From assembly GCA_964017195.1 (NCBI GenBank), contig OZ024895.1:22499233-22563232 (forward strand): 64,000 bases of DNA. The letters are read 5' to 3'. The stretch comes from Siderastrea radians (Eukaryota; Cnidaria; Anthozoa; Scleractinia; Rhizangiidae). How positions within the stretch are numbered: position 1 is the stretch's first letter; each line of letters opens with the position of its first letter. A program made the translations under genes and the position numbers. Shown one piece after another: positions 1 through 9,863 of this stretch. Under the pieces are notes generated by a model that searched no databases, was not told where the DNA came from, and worked only from the letters and a program-made list of their open reading frames with translations.

Positions 1-444
1 AATGCATCGAAAAAAACAAGAACCCTTTCGAGCCACCTTAAGGGATTTATTGGTTTTGAGAATGCTGTGAAATTTGGCCAGTTGCTTCTGTTTCTATGGC
101 GTCATCATCTGAAAGAAGAGAAAGTTTAAAAGAAACGGCATTTCTTTGCCTTTCATCATAAGGCCGGTTTACATGCTACAATTTGTCGACCGGATATGTT
201 GGCTGACAGTATCGGAGCATGAATCGGTGCGTTTGTTTACACGCTACATTTTGTCGGCTTCTGGTCGGCCCGAGTTGTCAGCCCGACAGGAGCGTAAATC
301 ACCAAAGGCAGCCCAGACGAGTTGTCGGCGAAATTCATTTAAAAACTGTCCGGAGCTGACAGCCGAGGTTGACTGAGAAAAGGTGAAAATATATGTAATA
401 GATCGAAATAAATCTTGTCAGTTGTCTTTACATGATTGTCTATT
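1..444 (+). repeat. Array spacer repeat A, interrupted copy
   Basis: Non-coding spacer of the tRNA array, recognised by blocks such as CATGCTACAATTTGTCGACC and CAGCCCGACAGGAGCG. Related copies occur near 3840-4080, 24030-24296, 29810-30180, 33295-33660, 41690-42240, 47080-47240 and 62400-62760 in both orientations. Short frames here are not conserved as protein. This copy is broken at 445 by a transposon. Confidence 0.75.
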
Positions 445-1653
445 AGAGTGATTTCACAAACCCCGATTCTTATATGCTTTTTTGCCTAATAAGTATCGTT
501 AAATGCTAATGCGAAGAGCAATAAAGAACGCACACACCAAAGTTGAAACCTGATTGTTTCAAATTCTTAATAATGCGCACAAGCTGGTGTACTGGTGTGC
601 AGAATCTGAATCAGCTGAATGGGTTGCTCAACTAATGGACAACAGGAACTGAAGCAACAAAGAACGTGATGTGTTTTGGAAGGAAGCGATCCGATCTTCC
701 TTTAAAGTCCTAATGTCGCGGGGAAACTGTATGTTTCTATACCGACATTTTGAAATGTTTTAACCCGGTTTAATTGCTAAAAAGAAAGTTGTCCCCGTTT
801 GCGAATGTTATGATACTTGTCAGTAAACTTTAATCTGTCATTTCCTGATATCGAGTACCTTATTCTCACTTAATTTCGCGAGTACTAAGTTCCGCGATTT
901 TGAAAATATCGCGAAATTTAATACTCGCGAAATATAGGAAACGCAAAGATTAAAATCTCGAAATTTAATACTATATAATATCAACAAACTAATGAAATTC
1001 AAGCTGATGCTTTGTTACTGTTATGGACCTCCATAAAAAATTATCATGTCTGACAGAACATGCATGATAAGAACAAAGTTTATCAAAGTGTAGATACAGA
1101 TGTACCTATCGGGTATTTATACTGTGGAATACCTTGTTTGCTATTGTTTTACGATAATATTAATTATGTTGTTACAGTTCTGAGGGGAAGGTACATATTG
1201 AAGAATAGAAAAAACTCGCGATATTTAATACACTCCAATTCTAATTTCCTCTCAAAATCGCGAAATTTAATACTCGCGAAATATGGCTCTTGAGTTTTCG
1301 CGAAATTTAATACTCGCGAAATTAAGTGAGAGTAAGGTAGTTAACGTATATTTTTACAAAGCCGGCTCTGCTCTTGATCTCGTAAGCATTGTGTAATGTT
1401 TTCCCGCGACATCGGAACTGTTAAGAAAGCTCATTTCCTTGTAAAAAAAATGTTAATCACATTCTTTTGTTACCGTTGTCTGTTGTCCGTGTAAACCATT
1501 CAGAATCACGCACCTGCATGTACGCAATATTCAAAATTGGAAAGAATGGTTTAACTTCGGTGCGTGCTTACATGTGCTTTCTTTATTGTTCTTCGTATTA
1601 GCATTTAACGATTCTTGTTAGCATATAAGAATCGGGGTTTGTGAAATCACTCT
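445..1653. mobile_element. 1.2-kb DNA transposon with about 100-bp terminal inverted repeats
   Basis: The left end AGAGTGATTTCACAAACCCC is exactly inverted at the right end, ending in CACTCT at 1653. Similarity between the two ends continues imperfectly for about 100 bp, including the ATCGTTAAATGCTAAT block. The flanks show a 3-bp direct repeat ATT. The array copy near 42050-42070 reads through the site without the element. No transposase is visible, so it is non-autonomous. A 3-bp target and long TIRs would suit a PIF/Harbinger-type element, but the family is not established. Confidence 0.85.
856..1339. mobile_element. Nested palindromic element rich in the CGCGAAAT motif
   Basis: It lies inside the 445-1653 element. 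The left end TACCTTATTCTCACTTAATT is inverted at the right end (AATTAAGTGAGAGTAAGGTA). The interior repeatedly carries TCGCGAAATTTAATACTCGC and variants in both orientations, giving many overlapping hairpins. No credible coding sequence is present. It may be a separate MITE nested in the larger one or simply its palindromic core. Confidence 0.65.
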
Positions 1654-2517
1654 ATTAATATGTCTTGTTTAATTTTTGGTCAATTTCGCACCGTTCTTTT
1701 ACGCAAATCGCTTAATAGCATTGCCGTTATATTTAAGATTTGTAACAGACTAACCGGTGAAATAAGATACGAAATTTTTTGAAATAAAGCCTGCCTACCT
1801 TCAGCTCAATGTTTCCCGGTTTGTCCTGGCTGGTTTAAAAGATATTTTGTCGTTTTTTTTTCAGTTCATGGTAGCTCCAAGTGAAATAAAGCGACAAGAA
1901 AATGAATCGCCCAGGGTTTTATTTTCACAATTATAGTAAATGTATGGGATGTACCGTCAGTTTCCTGCTATCGCGACGCATCGCTAAATATATGTATGAA
2001 CCAATGTTAAATAAACGTTAAATTAACTCACTTGCCGTCTGTTGTCGTCCTTTCCCCTCAGAAATGATATTTATAGCGATTTCAAAGGGTTTTCAGTTCG
2101 CTGTGGAGTGTCACACTAATTACTCCGCTCAGGTAAACGCCGAACGCTAAACCTTCAAAATCGCCAATATTCGCCAAAATTCGCCATTTACAGCTACAAG
2201 GACGACAAATCACAACAATTGAGGTAAGTTTACGTTTATTTTGAAGAAAAATATCAACATTTCCCGCGATATTTTGCTTTAAATTCGAAGCTCATAATAT
2301 TCCCATACAAATCAGTTCAAATTTCAAACAGATTGTCTGCGCCCCCTGTGGTGAATCTGGTGGCAAACTACACATACGAATGATACGATTCGCTCTCCGA
2401 TACTGTCGGGTCGAAAACAGGACCAACCGAAATCGTATCGTGTTAACCGACTTCAGGTCCCCCCCAAAAAACAGCAACAACAACAACAACAAAAAAGCAA
2501 GACGAAGAAAGAAAAGT
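1654..2517. repeat. Array spacer with a copy-specific insertion
   Basis: Spacer repeat A resumes after the transposon (CACCGTTCTTTTACGCAAATC, TCAGCTCAATGTTTCCCGG) and leads to the Val-side spacer with AACAACAACAAC and GACAGTATCGG-type blocks. Compared with the copy at 42060-42520, about 420 bp at roughly 1932-2351 are extra; their ends carry short inverted TGTATGGGA. No gene seen. Confidence 0.6.
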
Positions 2518-2584
2518 ATTTCCGGCCAGGCTTGAACTGGCGACCCGCTTCCGAGTGTTAGGCGGACGTGATAACCACTACACT
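2518..2584 (-). pseudogene. tRNA-Val pseudogene, 5' truncated
   Basis: Minus-strand Val-type body with B box and anticodon AAC, but the 5' acceptor strand is missing: the sequence breaks after CCACTACACT. There is also a 3-nt insertion in the variable region and a changed 3' acceptor base. The copy at 42522-42596 shares that insertion, so the two are sister copies. Confidence 0.85.
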
Positions 2585-2844
2585 TTACGATGTAATCATA
2601 TCATGCTTCCCTAGGACAATAAGGTTTACTGATCACTGATAAAGTCTTTACGACCTATCTTAAGGGCTTTTAACAGTTTGGTTCCAGGAATAGTGTTAAG
2701 AGATGGAAAGGCCGTTAACAATATTATCAGTGATCAATAAACCTTATAAAAGTGGCAGGTTCAATTTACGTAGCCAATCTTCCTTTGAAAAGAGTTTTGC
2801 ACGATTCTGGATGCCTAACTTGTCTTTACTCAGTATTCACCGTG

Positions 2845-2917
2845 GTTTCCGTAGTGTAGTGGTTATCACGTCCGCCTAACACGCGGAAGGTCGCCAGTTC
2901 AAGCCTGGCCGGAAACA
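2845..2917 (+). tRNA. tRNA-Val(AAC)
   Basis: Complete cloverleaf: acceptor GTTTCCG pairs with CGGAAAC, discriminator A, A box TAGTGTAGTGG, anticodon loop CTAACAC, T arm GCCAG-TTCAAGC-CTGGC. No intron. A T-rich pol III stop (CTTTTCTTTCTTTG) follows directly. The upstream flank is the Val leader found before most Val copies (TCAGTGATCA...TAAACC, then CACGGTGGTTTCC). Confidence 0.93.
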
Positions 2918-3839
2918 CTTTTCTTTCTTTGTTGTTGTTGTTTTTTGGGTCTGAAGTCGGTTAACACGATACAACTAGGGTAGTGGGGAAGAAATTCTTG
3001 GGGGAGTAAAACCCTTTAAGAGAGCGCGACATTTCAAAAAGGCAGGGTTCCTTTACGTAAGAAATAAATAACCTAAAAAGAGGGAGAATCAGAAAAATTT
3101 CGGTAGAAAAAGGGAAAACAATAATAAAAATGAAGATACTTACGTAGCGGTTTGGATAACTTGTTACGTAAAAAAAGTCACTTAAGGTGAAAGTAACTTT
3201 ATGTTGCGAAGAAAAAATTTTTCAAAGCTGACGCCAAAATGACGTGACTTTGGTGACGAGTTGGTTGTTATGGTAACCTCGTCCCAGGATTGCTCGTCTA
3301 GAAGGCGAAATGGCGGTTTGCAAGGTTGTGTTCGATGAATAGAACTTGTTTATGAAACGGTTTTTCATCTTTCGAAATAGTACGTTGATTATAATGATAA
3401 TGGAAGAAAGATTGGAATTCGCCTTTAAGTAGGTGGAGAAAACAATCATACGTTCGTCAAGAAAATGGGTAGATTGCAGAATGCAGGCGCCCGTTCGTGC
3501 TTGGAGTTATGAATTGATGCGTCGCCATTTGTTCTTTCTTTTGGAGATAAGTTGTACCAATGTGAGAGGCATCTGGATGTCTGAGAAAAGTGAGTATGTA
3601 TTTTTTATTATCCAACTGTATTAGTTATTGTATAGAAAGCGCGCGAAACGAGTACAAATATCCCACGATATTGTACAGTTGTTGTTGTACAGTACCGTGC
3701 GCGCTCATCCTGTTACCTTGTAGTTTTCTTTCAAGTTACTGAAAAAAGGTGGAAAAAGTTAAGTTGGATAATAAATCTCTTATTAGATGTCTCGGTGTGA
3801 AGTACTACCGCACATTCCTCACTCGTTGTCTGTACTTTG
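2918..3839. repeat. Array spacer repeat B
   Basis: Non-coding spacer. A diverged inverted copy lies at about 30180-31420: both carry CTAGGGTAGTGGGG, CTAAAAAGAGGGAGAAT and AGTAACTTTATGTTGCGAAG. The TTAA at 3182-3185 here is the unoccupied site for the MITE at 30788-31170. Frames shared by the two copies look like chance conservation of repeat DNA. Confidence 0.7.
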
Positions 3840-4420
3840 ACTCGCCCTGTCAGCTCTGGATAGTTTATAAATAAACCACAGCTCGTCTGGGCTGCCTGTG
3901 GTGACTCACGCTCCTGTCGGGCTGACAATTCGGGCGACCGGAAGCCAACAAAACGGTCCAAAATATCGGGTCGACAAATTGCAGCATGCAAACTGGCCTT
4001 ATGATGAAGGCAATGAAATGTCGTTTCTTTTAATCATTCTCTTCTTCAGATAACTACGCCACAGAAACAGAAACAACTGGCCAAATTTCACAGCATCCTC
4101 CAAACCAATTAATCCTTCAATTTAGTTGGTTAAGAGCTAACGCAGTAGCTGTCTTACGATGGTAAAGGTAATGTTAGATCACAACACCGGCGATTACGAA
4201 CCTTTCTCTTTTTGAACAGTAATATGTTTTCTTTAATGTTTTTTGAGCGTCCACTAAGTGTTTAACATGATCAGACGACGGGCCAAGCCGGAGCCTAACA
4301 TCACCGCCCAATCACATAACATCAATCTTTTAACAATTAAATGCGGGGATTAAACAAAAGCTACGACTTTTTTGTTTTTCTGGATAGTATCTAATAAATC
4401 TCGACTCCTTTCTGTCGAAG
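3840..4420. repeat. Spacer repeat A (inverted) and tRNA-Asp leader
   Basis: 3840-4090 is repeat A in reverse orientation. 4090-4420 is the Asp leader type that contains TGATCAGACGACGGGCC, TAACATCACCGCC and an AACAATTAAATGCGGGGATT block, as before the Asp genes at 47535 and 63022. No gene seen. Confidence 0.65.
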
Positions 4421-4492
4421 TCCTCGGTAGTATAGTGGTGAGTATCCCCGCCTGTCACGCGGGAGACCGGGGTTCGATTTCCCGCCGTGGAG
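4421..4492 (+). tRNA. tRNA-Asp(GTC), slightly degenerate
   Basis: Standard 72-nt Asp body with anticodon loop CTGTCAC, A box TAGTATAGTGG and B box GGTTCGATT. Two changes: one T-stem C is T (a G-T pair), and the 3' acceptor has T where the consensus has G, giving a T-T mismatch. A long T run (pol III stop) follows within 10 bp. Possibly transcribed; function uncertain. Confidence 0.82.
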
Positions 4493-4863
4493 GCTATTTT
4501 TTTTTTGTATAATTTCCGTAACAGAACAAGAGAAACCTCAACTTAAACCCTTGGACGCACAAGGGGTGGGTGGGGAATAGATGTTCCCCCACCCGCACCG
4601 ATACGGTTTTTCTTGAATTTCTCCAAGACGATTTTTCACCAGGACCTGCCGTTTTCGGTAGCTGTCCCTTAGACGATAAGTTTTTACACTTAGGCCTGAA
4701 AACTAAGTTGGGGCTGAAATATTTTGATTCCAGGAAATGGTGTGAAGCGATGGAAAGACCGTTAGCAATTTTATCAGGGATTAATAAACGTCATTGTCCT
4801 AGAGTGGCAAGTTCAATTTACATCGTAAATTGTTTTGCATAGCCCAGGTTTCTTCGACATCGT
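4493..4863. repeat. Asp-to-Val spacer
   Basis: Spacer between paired Asp and Val copies, marked by CCCTTGGACGCACAAGGGG and TTGAATTTCTCCAAGACG. The same spacer follows the Asp copies ending at 7321 and 47606, which shows that the Asp-Val pair was duplicated as a unit. Confidence 0.7.
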
Positions 4864-4933
4864 GGTTCCGTAGTGTAGTGGTTAACACGTCCGCCTCACA
4901 TGCAGAAGGTGGCCAGCTAGTCTGGCCGGGAAC
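4864..4933 (+). pseudogene. tRNA-Val(CAC) pseudogene
   Basis: Val-type sequence with anticodon loop CTCACAT but broken anticodon stem (TCCGC against GCAGA), a base lost from the 5' acceptor and a damaged T arm (CCAGCTAGTCTGG). Syntenic with Val(TAC) at 7706 and intact Val(CAC) at 47990. Confidence 0.85.
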
Positions 4934-5140
4934 ATTTTCATCCTTTATTTTATTTCTTTTGATCACAAGTAAGGCATGGGTGAACATACAAAGGTAACCA
5001 TAGCAGCCGCAGTCAGTCCATTTACGTTTTCAACCCACCCTCCCCACCCATGAAGAAACGACAACAGACCAGTGCAGGACGTAGCATTGGGGGCTATGTC
5101 CCCTACTCTTTAGGAAACAGTGATATGAGCCGAGGGCTGC

Positions 5141-5221
5141 CAGTTGGTAAAGTATAGTGGTGAGTATCCTCGCCTGCCACGTGGGCGGTGGGAGACTGGG
5201 TTTCGACTCCACGCTGGGGAG
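5141..5221 (+). pseudogene. tRNA-Asp pseudogene with anticodon-arm insertion
   Basis: Asp-like A box (AGTATAGTGGTGAGTATCC) and degraded B box. The 5' acceptor strand does not pair with the 3' strand, the anticodon triplet reads GCC, and about 7 extra bases (GGGCGGT) follow the anticodon stem. A sister pseudogene at 8001-8074 lacks the insertion. Confidence 0.8.
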
Positions 5222-6859
5222 GCAAGTTTTTTTCTTCAAGTGGTATCGTTTTTGTAAATTTTGTTGTGAACTCGGATACTGAAGGAGCATTCAACAAATG
5301 GCAATGCAAAACAAGACGACCAAGAAGGTTCAGGTGTAATAATCGTCAGTTCATTGTAAACTGACGATGACGGAAGAACTATCGAAACTTGTCTTGTAAA
5401 TTCAAAACTGTTGTCTTGATTCCTATAATATTATTTGATAATAAAAATGTGTCAAAAACATCCTTATCCCTCTATCTATAGCTAAGCTTAGCCTTCTACG
5501 TACAATTCCAACCATTCTAAGGTTAGCGTTACTGCAGTATATCCTTGGTGAGGGCTTCAATCTGCGGAAAAAGCGAAAAAAAATCCGAAAAAGGCACCTT
5601 TGTTTTTTGAGAAGCAGTCCAGTTTCTAGACAAAGTAATGCTCTGCTAGTGTGTGGAAATTGTGTGATTTCGCAATAAAGTCAATACGATTGTGACGCTC
5701 GATGGGCATTTGATCAGAGTGATCTCTGCCAGAACGAAGAAGACGTTGATCAAACGTGGCTCTCTTAAAAATGTAGTATTGAAAGCCAGCGATACAAACC
5801 ATTTTCTTCAGTTGCGTGCTATCTCATTACCACATTCTTCCCCAAATCCGAAAAAGGCGCCAGTCGATCTTATTCCTCACTAACAGCTTTATTTTTTGAG
5901 AACCAGTCCAATTTCTTGACAAAGTAATGCTTTGCTAGTGTGTGGAATTACAAAAACGAATTAACCAGGAACTAAAATAAATAAATATTGATGTAAATGG
6001 TTGCAGTACAAGCAAATAAAAATATTTTTTCAAAAAATATTTTTATTTGCTTATACCACAACCATTTACATCAACATGTTCTGAGTCAGAACATGTTTCG
6101 ACATAGTCAGTTACAATGACCTGGCAATTACTTAACATTAATTGTCAATTCATCATGGGTGACCATCAAAAAATGCCTTCCAAATTCAAAAGTGAATGAA
6201 TGTTCTCTTGTATGTGCAAAAAAAAAGTTTCAAAAAAAGTCTTTAGCTCTCTAACCTCTCTAATCTAGGCGTTATCACAGTATACCATTGGTTAACCTTT
6301 AGTAGTTACAGGTTCACAGAGGTGAAATTCCATGCAAAGGGATATGAAAGGGGATAAGGCAATTTACCGTTATTTCGTGCATGTTACATAATCTGTATTT
6401 CGAACATCTAGCACATGACGGTAAACCTGTTCCATCGTGTGATTTTCATTTAACTTTGTTTAGTCAATAAAACCTGGTTATTTTAAGAAGGTTGTTGGTG
6501 TTCTTGCTGTTATTTAGTTAGTTACGTTATGGTTAGTTTGCCTAAGAGATGTGAGTTCTAGTGCTAGTTTCGTCGGCCTTTGTGCTGCTCCTCGAACTTA
6601 AAAGATATCGTCTCAGGAACGTATTCGTCTTTTCCTACTTTTTCGTTCTTTTCTTGCAACTTGCGTAGCTGAAGAGGCTTCAGCGTGGGCAGTTCAGTTC
6701 CAGGAAATTTTTTAAGAGACTAGAAAGGTCGTAAACACTTTATCAGTGATCAGTAAACCTTATTGTCCTAGGGAGGCATGGCATGATTACATCGTAAATT
6801 TTTCTTTTGAGAAATGTTTTGCACAATTCTGGTTGCTTCACCTTGATTTCTTCATGGTC
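5222..6859. repeat. Long Asp-to-Val spacer with palindrome
   Basis: Spacer present in diverged form after other Asp genes: CAATACGATTGTGACGCTCG, then ACAAAGTAATGCTTTGCTAG, CATGTTTCGACATAGTCAG, ATTTCGAACATCTAGCACAT, GTTATGGTTAGTTTGCC and finally the Val leader TTTAAGAGACTAGAAAGG. No gene seen. It contains the hairpin at 5988-6075. Confidence 0.7.
5988..6075. repeat. Long imperfect palindrome in spacer
   Basis: Two arms of about 43 nt around a one-base centre: ATGTAAATGGTTGCAGTAC leads in and is answered by ACCACAACCATTTACAT, with complementary AAATAAAAATATTTTTT in the middle. Other copies of this spacer (15340, 34810, 58190) have only one arm, so the palindrome is a local inverted duplication. 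Confidence 0.85.
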
Positions 6860-6920
6860 GTTTCCGTAGTGTCGTCCGCCTAACACGGGGAAGATCACCA
6901 GTTCAAGCCTGGCCGGAAAC
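6860..6920 (+). pseudogene. tRNA-Val(AAC) pseudogene with D-arm deletion
   Basis: Both acceptor strands and the B box are intact, but about 12 nt of the D arm are deleted: GTAGTG runs straight into TCGTCCGCC. The anticodon 3' stem is also altered (GGGGA). The A box is destroyed. Confidence 0.88.
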
Positions 6921-6921
6921 A

Positions 6922-6956
<35 letters not shown>

Positions 6957-6957
6957 T
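6922..6957 (+). repeat. (CTTT)n microsatellite
   Basis: About nine CTTT units directly after the tRNA-Val pseudogene, where intact Val copies have a short CTTTCTTT pol III stop. It looks like an expansion of that stop tract. Confidence 0.9.
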
Positions 6958-7270
6958 GTTGTTGTTGTGTTTTGGTCGAAAGTCGGTTAACACAATACGA
7001 TTTGCCAGCCCTTTTTTGGGCCCGACAGTATCAGAGAGCAAACCGTATGTGTAGTTTGCCAGATTCACAGCCTATTCGTGAAAATGAAACCCGGGGCGAT
7101 TTATTTCTGTTTCGCTTTTTTCACTTGGAGGTACCATCCACCAAGTGAAAAAAGCGACAAAATAAGTTTTACACCAGCCAGAACAAACCGGGGAACATTG
7201 AGCCGAAGGTAGGCAGGCCTTACTTCAAAATATTTCGAATCTTTTATCACCGGTTAGTCCGTTACAGTCT

Positions 7271-7321
7271 AGTCTCCCGCCTGTCACGCGGGAGACTAGG
7301 GTTCGATTCCCCGCCGGGGAG
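7271..7321 (+). pseudogene. tRNA-Asp 3' part, fused to spacer repeat A
   Basis: Anticodon arm and T arm of Asp(GTC) are intact (CTGTCAC loop, GGTTCGATTCC), but the 5' half is replaced by spacer text ending GGTTAGTCCGTTACAG. The break removes the acceptor and D arms, so it cannot be a tRNA. Confidence 0.87.
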
Positions 7322-7705
7322 GCAATTTTCTTTTTTTGCATAATGTACGTGACGGAACAAGAAAAACATAAACTTTAAACCCTTGGACGCACAAGGGGTG
7401 GGTGGGAAATGGATGGCCCCTCCTTCCCCTCCAACGATACGGTTTTTCTAGAATTTCTCCAAGACGATTTTTCATCTGGACCTGCCGTTTTCGGTGACTG
7501 TATGCATGTCCCTAAGACGATACGTTTTTATACTTTGGCCCGAAAACTAAGTTGTGGCTTAAATAGTTTGGTTCCAGGAAATAGTGTTAAGGGATGTAAA
7601 GACCGTTAGCAATTTTATCAGGGATTAATAAACGTCATTGTCCTAGAGTGGCAAGTTCAATTCACATCGCATTTGGTTTTGCACAACCCTGGTGTTTTCG
7701 TCGTC
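7322..7705. repeat. Asp-to-Val spacer, second copy
   Basis: Diverged copy of 4493-4863 with CCCTTGGACGCACAAGGGG and the Val leader ending CGTCGTTTCCG. No gene seen. Confidence 0.7.
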
Positions 7706-7778
7706 GTTTCCGTAGTGTAATGGTTATCACGTCCACCTTACACGCGGAAGGTCGCCAGTTCAAGTCTGGCCGGAAACA
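7706..7778 (+). tRNA. tRNA-Val(TAC), one anticodon-stem mismatch
   Basis: Full-length Val body with perfect acceptor and T arm. Anticodon loop CTTACAC gives TAC. The anticodon 5' stem reads TCCAC instead of TCCGC, an A-C mismatch, and the D loop has one G to A change. A T-rich stretch follows (CTTACTTTTATTTTTC). Probably marginal or dead. Confidence 0.78.
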
Positions 7779-8000
7779 ATTTCTTACTTTTATTTTTCTT
7801 TCTCTTTTTCTTTTGCACTTTACAACTAACAACTGATCACAAGTAAGGCGTGAGTGAGCATACAAAGGTAACCATGGCAACCGCAGTCAGTCCATTTGCG
7901 TTCTCACCCCACCCAAGAACAAATGACAACAGTCCAGACCACAGCATTGGGGACTACGTCCCCCACTCTTTAGGAAACAGTGATATGAGCCTAGGGCTGA

Positions 8001-8074
8001 CAGTTCGTGAAGTATAGCGGTGAGTATCCTCGCCAGTCACGTGGGAGACCGGGTTTCGATTCTACGCTGGGGAG
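8001..8074 (+). pseudogene. tRNA-Asp pseudogene
   Basis: Asp-like with GTC still present in CCAGTCAC, but the acceptor 5' strand is lost (CAGTTCGTG), the D arm has a C for T change and the T stem is unpaired (GGGTTTCGATTCTACG). Sister of 5141-5221. Confidence 0.8.
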
Positions 8075-8610
8075 GCGGGTTTTTTTCTCCAAGTGCTATC
8101 GTTTTTGTAAATTTTGTTGTGAACTCGGATGCTGAAGAAACATTCAACAAATGGCAATGCAAAACAAGACGACCAAGAAGGTTCAGGTGTGTTAATCGTG
8201 AATCAATTGTCAATTGTAAACCGATGATGGCGGAAGAACTAGCGAAAATTGTCTTGTAAATTCAAAACTGTTGTCATGTTTCCTATAATAATTTTTGATA
8301 ATAAAAATATGTCAAAAAAAGTCCTATCTCTCTATCCTCTCTTGCTAAGCTTAGCTTTCTACGTACAAATCTAACCATTCTAAGGTTAGCGTTGCTATGG
8401 TACATTCTCGGTGAGGGCTTCAGTCTACGGACCACAAGGACGGAATGAAAGCGAAAGATTTAAAGAAAGAGTGTAAAGAGATAGATATAAGGGAATAACT
8501 ATTAACGAACCTTTTTGTCTTTCTGTTTAAGAGACTAGAAAGGTCGTGAACACTTTATCAGTAATCAGTAAACCTTATTGTCCTAGGGAGGCATGGCATG
8601 ATTACATCGT
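8075..8610. repeat. Spacer, then Val leader cut by insertion
   Basis: Diverged copy of the spacer at 5222 onward, ending in a Val leader (TTTAAGAGACTAGAAAGG, TCAGTAATCAGTAAACC). The leader stops at GATTACATCGT and resumes after 12870 before tRNA-Val 12927. Confidence 0.65.
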
Positions 8611-8759
8611 TAATAAAATACATGCAAAACTTTCTGCGCGCTGATTGGCTGAGATCACGTCAATTAATCCCAAACAGTGCAGAAAGTTGAAATTGAGTGC
8701 AGAAAGTTGAAATTAACTTGATTGACCGCAGGAAAGTCGCAAAACCGTAGCAAAACAAA

Positions 8760-9859
8760 ATGGCGGACAGGTTAGGGGAAAGTAACAACATTTTAATTCA
8801 GAGTTTGAAGGAGAATGCAAAGGACAAAAACACTCAACAAAGCACAAACCGACTGGGTAAAAGTCTGGAATTCTTGGGCTGCTCAAAAGGGCTATGACGA
8901 CAGTATTGAAAAGTACGAACCAGAGGCCCTGAACAAAATTCTCGAGGAGTTTTACGCAACAGTTCGTAAGAAAGACGGGAAAGATTACGACCCTGACGGC
9001 CTTCGTGTTATGGTTACTGCTATTGACCGATATCTAACAGAAAAAGAGTACAAACACTCTATAATTCGCGACAAAGAGTTTAAAAGCTCCAAGCAAGTTC
9101 TTGAGGGAAAAGCCTAGCTTCTCCGGCAACAAGGCTGAAAGGCAAGCCACGAAGTCTGACAACAACCAACCAACAATTCACGAAGTCTGACAACAACGAA
9201 GGAAAATGAGCTGTGCAAAAAAAAAAGAAGCTGGGAAAGGGAAGTCCGCAAGTCCTGGTCCAAACAGTTTGGTGGCTCTTGGCGCAGTATTTTGGTCTTC
9301 GTGCCGGGTCGCCAGGAACACCACAGCATGAAAGGTGAAGATTTCTTTTGGACTGGGCGAAAACAACATGGTGTACGTTGAATTCATCGAGAACCCTACC
9401 AAAACACGCCAGTCTGGATTGTCCGCAAAGCCCCGAAGGTTTCTTCCAAAAATGTTTGCCACTGGAGATGAGAGATGTCCCGTTGCAATCTTCAAAGAGT
9501 TTCTGTGGCGTCGTCCTCCCCAATTACGTACAACCGGTCCACTTTATCTCTCTTGCGTGTCGAATCTGTCCTCGCAAGTTTGGTACAAGCGGCAGCCGAT
9601 GGGAGAGAACAAGATCAATGGCATGATGAAATCCGTCATCGAAGGAACGTCACTGGAGGATTCATCGAAATTATTTTCCAACCACAGTGCTAGGAGAACA
9701 GTTGTAAAGAAGTTGAAGACAGCAGACCTCGAGCGAAGTTCAGTTGTTAAAGTAACGGGCCACAGAAACGAGAAGTCACTGGATGACTATGACAAAGGAG
9801 ATGAAACTGAACAGCGACAGCTTTCCCACACCATCAGCAACGCAAGAAACATCAGTTAG
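8760..9859 (+). pseudogene. Crypton-type tyrosine recombinase, broken copy
   Basis: Degenerate gene for a Crypton-class (DUF3504-like) tyrosine recombinase, the enzyme that would cut and rejoin the element's DNA. A probable start, ATGGCGGACAGG, lies at 8760 in one frame. The N-terminal helical core-binding region (TDWVKVWNSWAAQKGY...) continues in a second frame from 8815 and stops at 9115 where LEGKA meets TAG. After a degraded linker the catalytic region resumes at 9335-9859 in one frame, with NHSARR (H-x-x-R), GHRNEKSL (histidine) and LDDY (candidate tyrosine nucleophile). At least three frameshifts or stops rule out an active product. The family call rests on remembered motifs, not a search. 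Confidence 0.82.
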
Positions 9860-9863
9860 CTCG

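Noticed and set aside
3222..3624. Frames shared by repeat B copies (3222-3624 and 30178-30744) as a gene
   Set aside because: The copies diverge with no codon-position pattern visible by eye, both strands are open, and the sequence lies in array spacer.
5141..5221. tRNA-Gly(GCC) reading of the Asp-like copy
   Set aside because: The GCC triplet is a mutation in a body that is otherwise a decayed Asp, with unpaired acceptor and an inserted stretch in the anticodon arm.
9080..9523. Long minus-strand frames opposite the Crypton (also 9927-10374)
   Set aside because: They are antisense to the recombinase catalytic region and its degraded linker and show no domain; duplication of the DNA explains their similarity.
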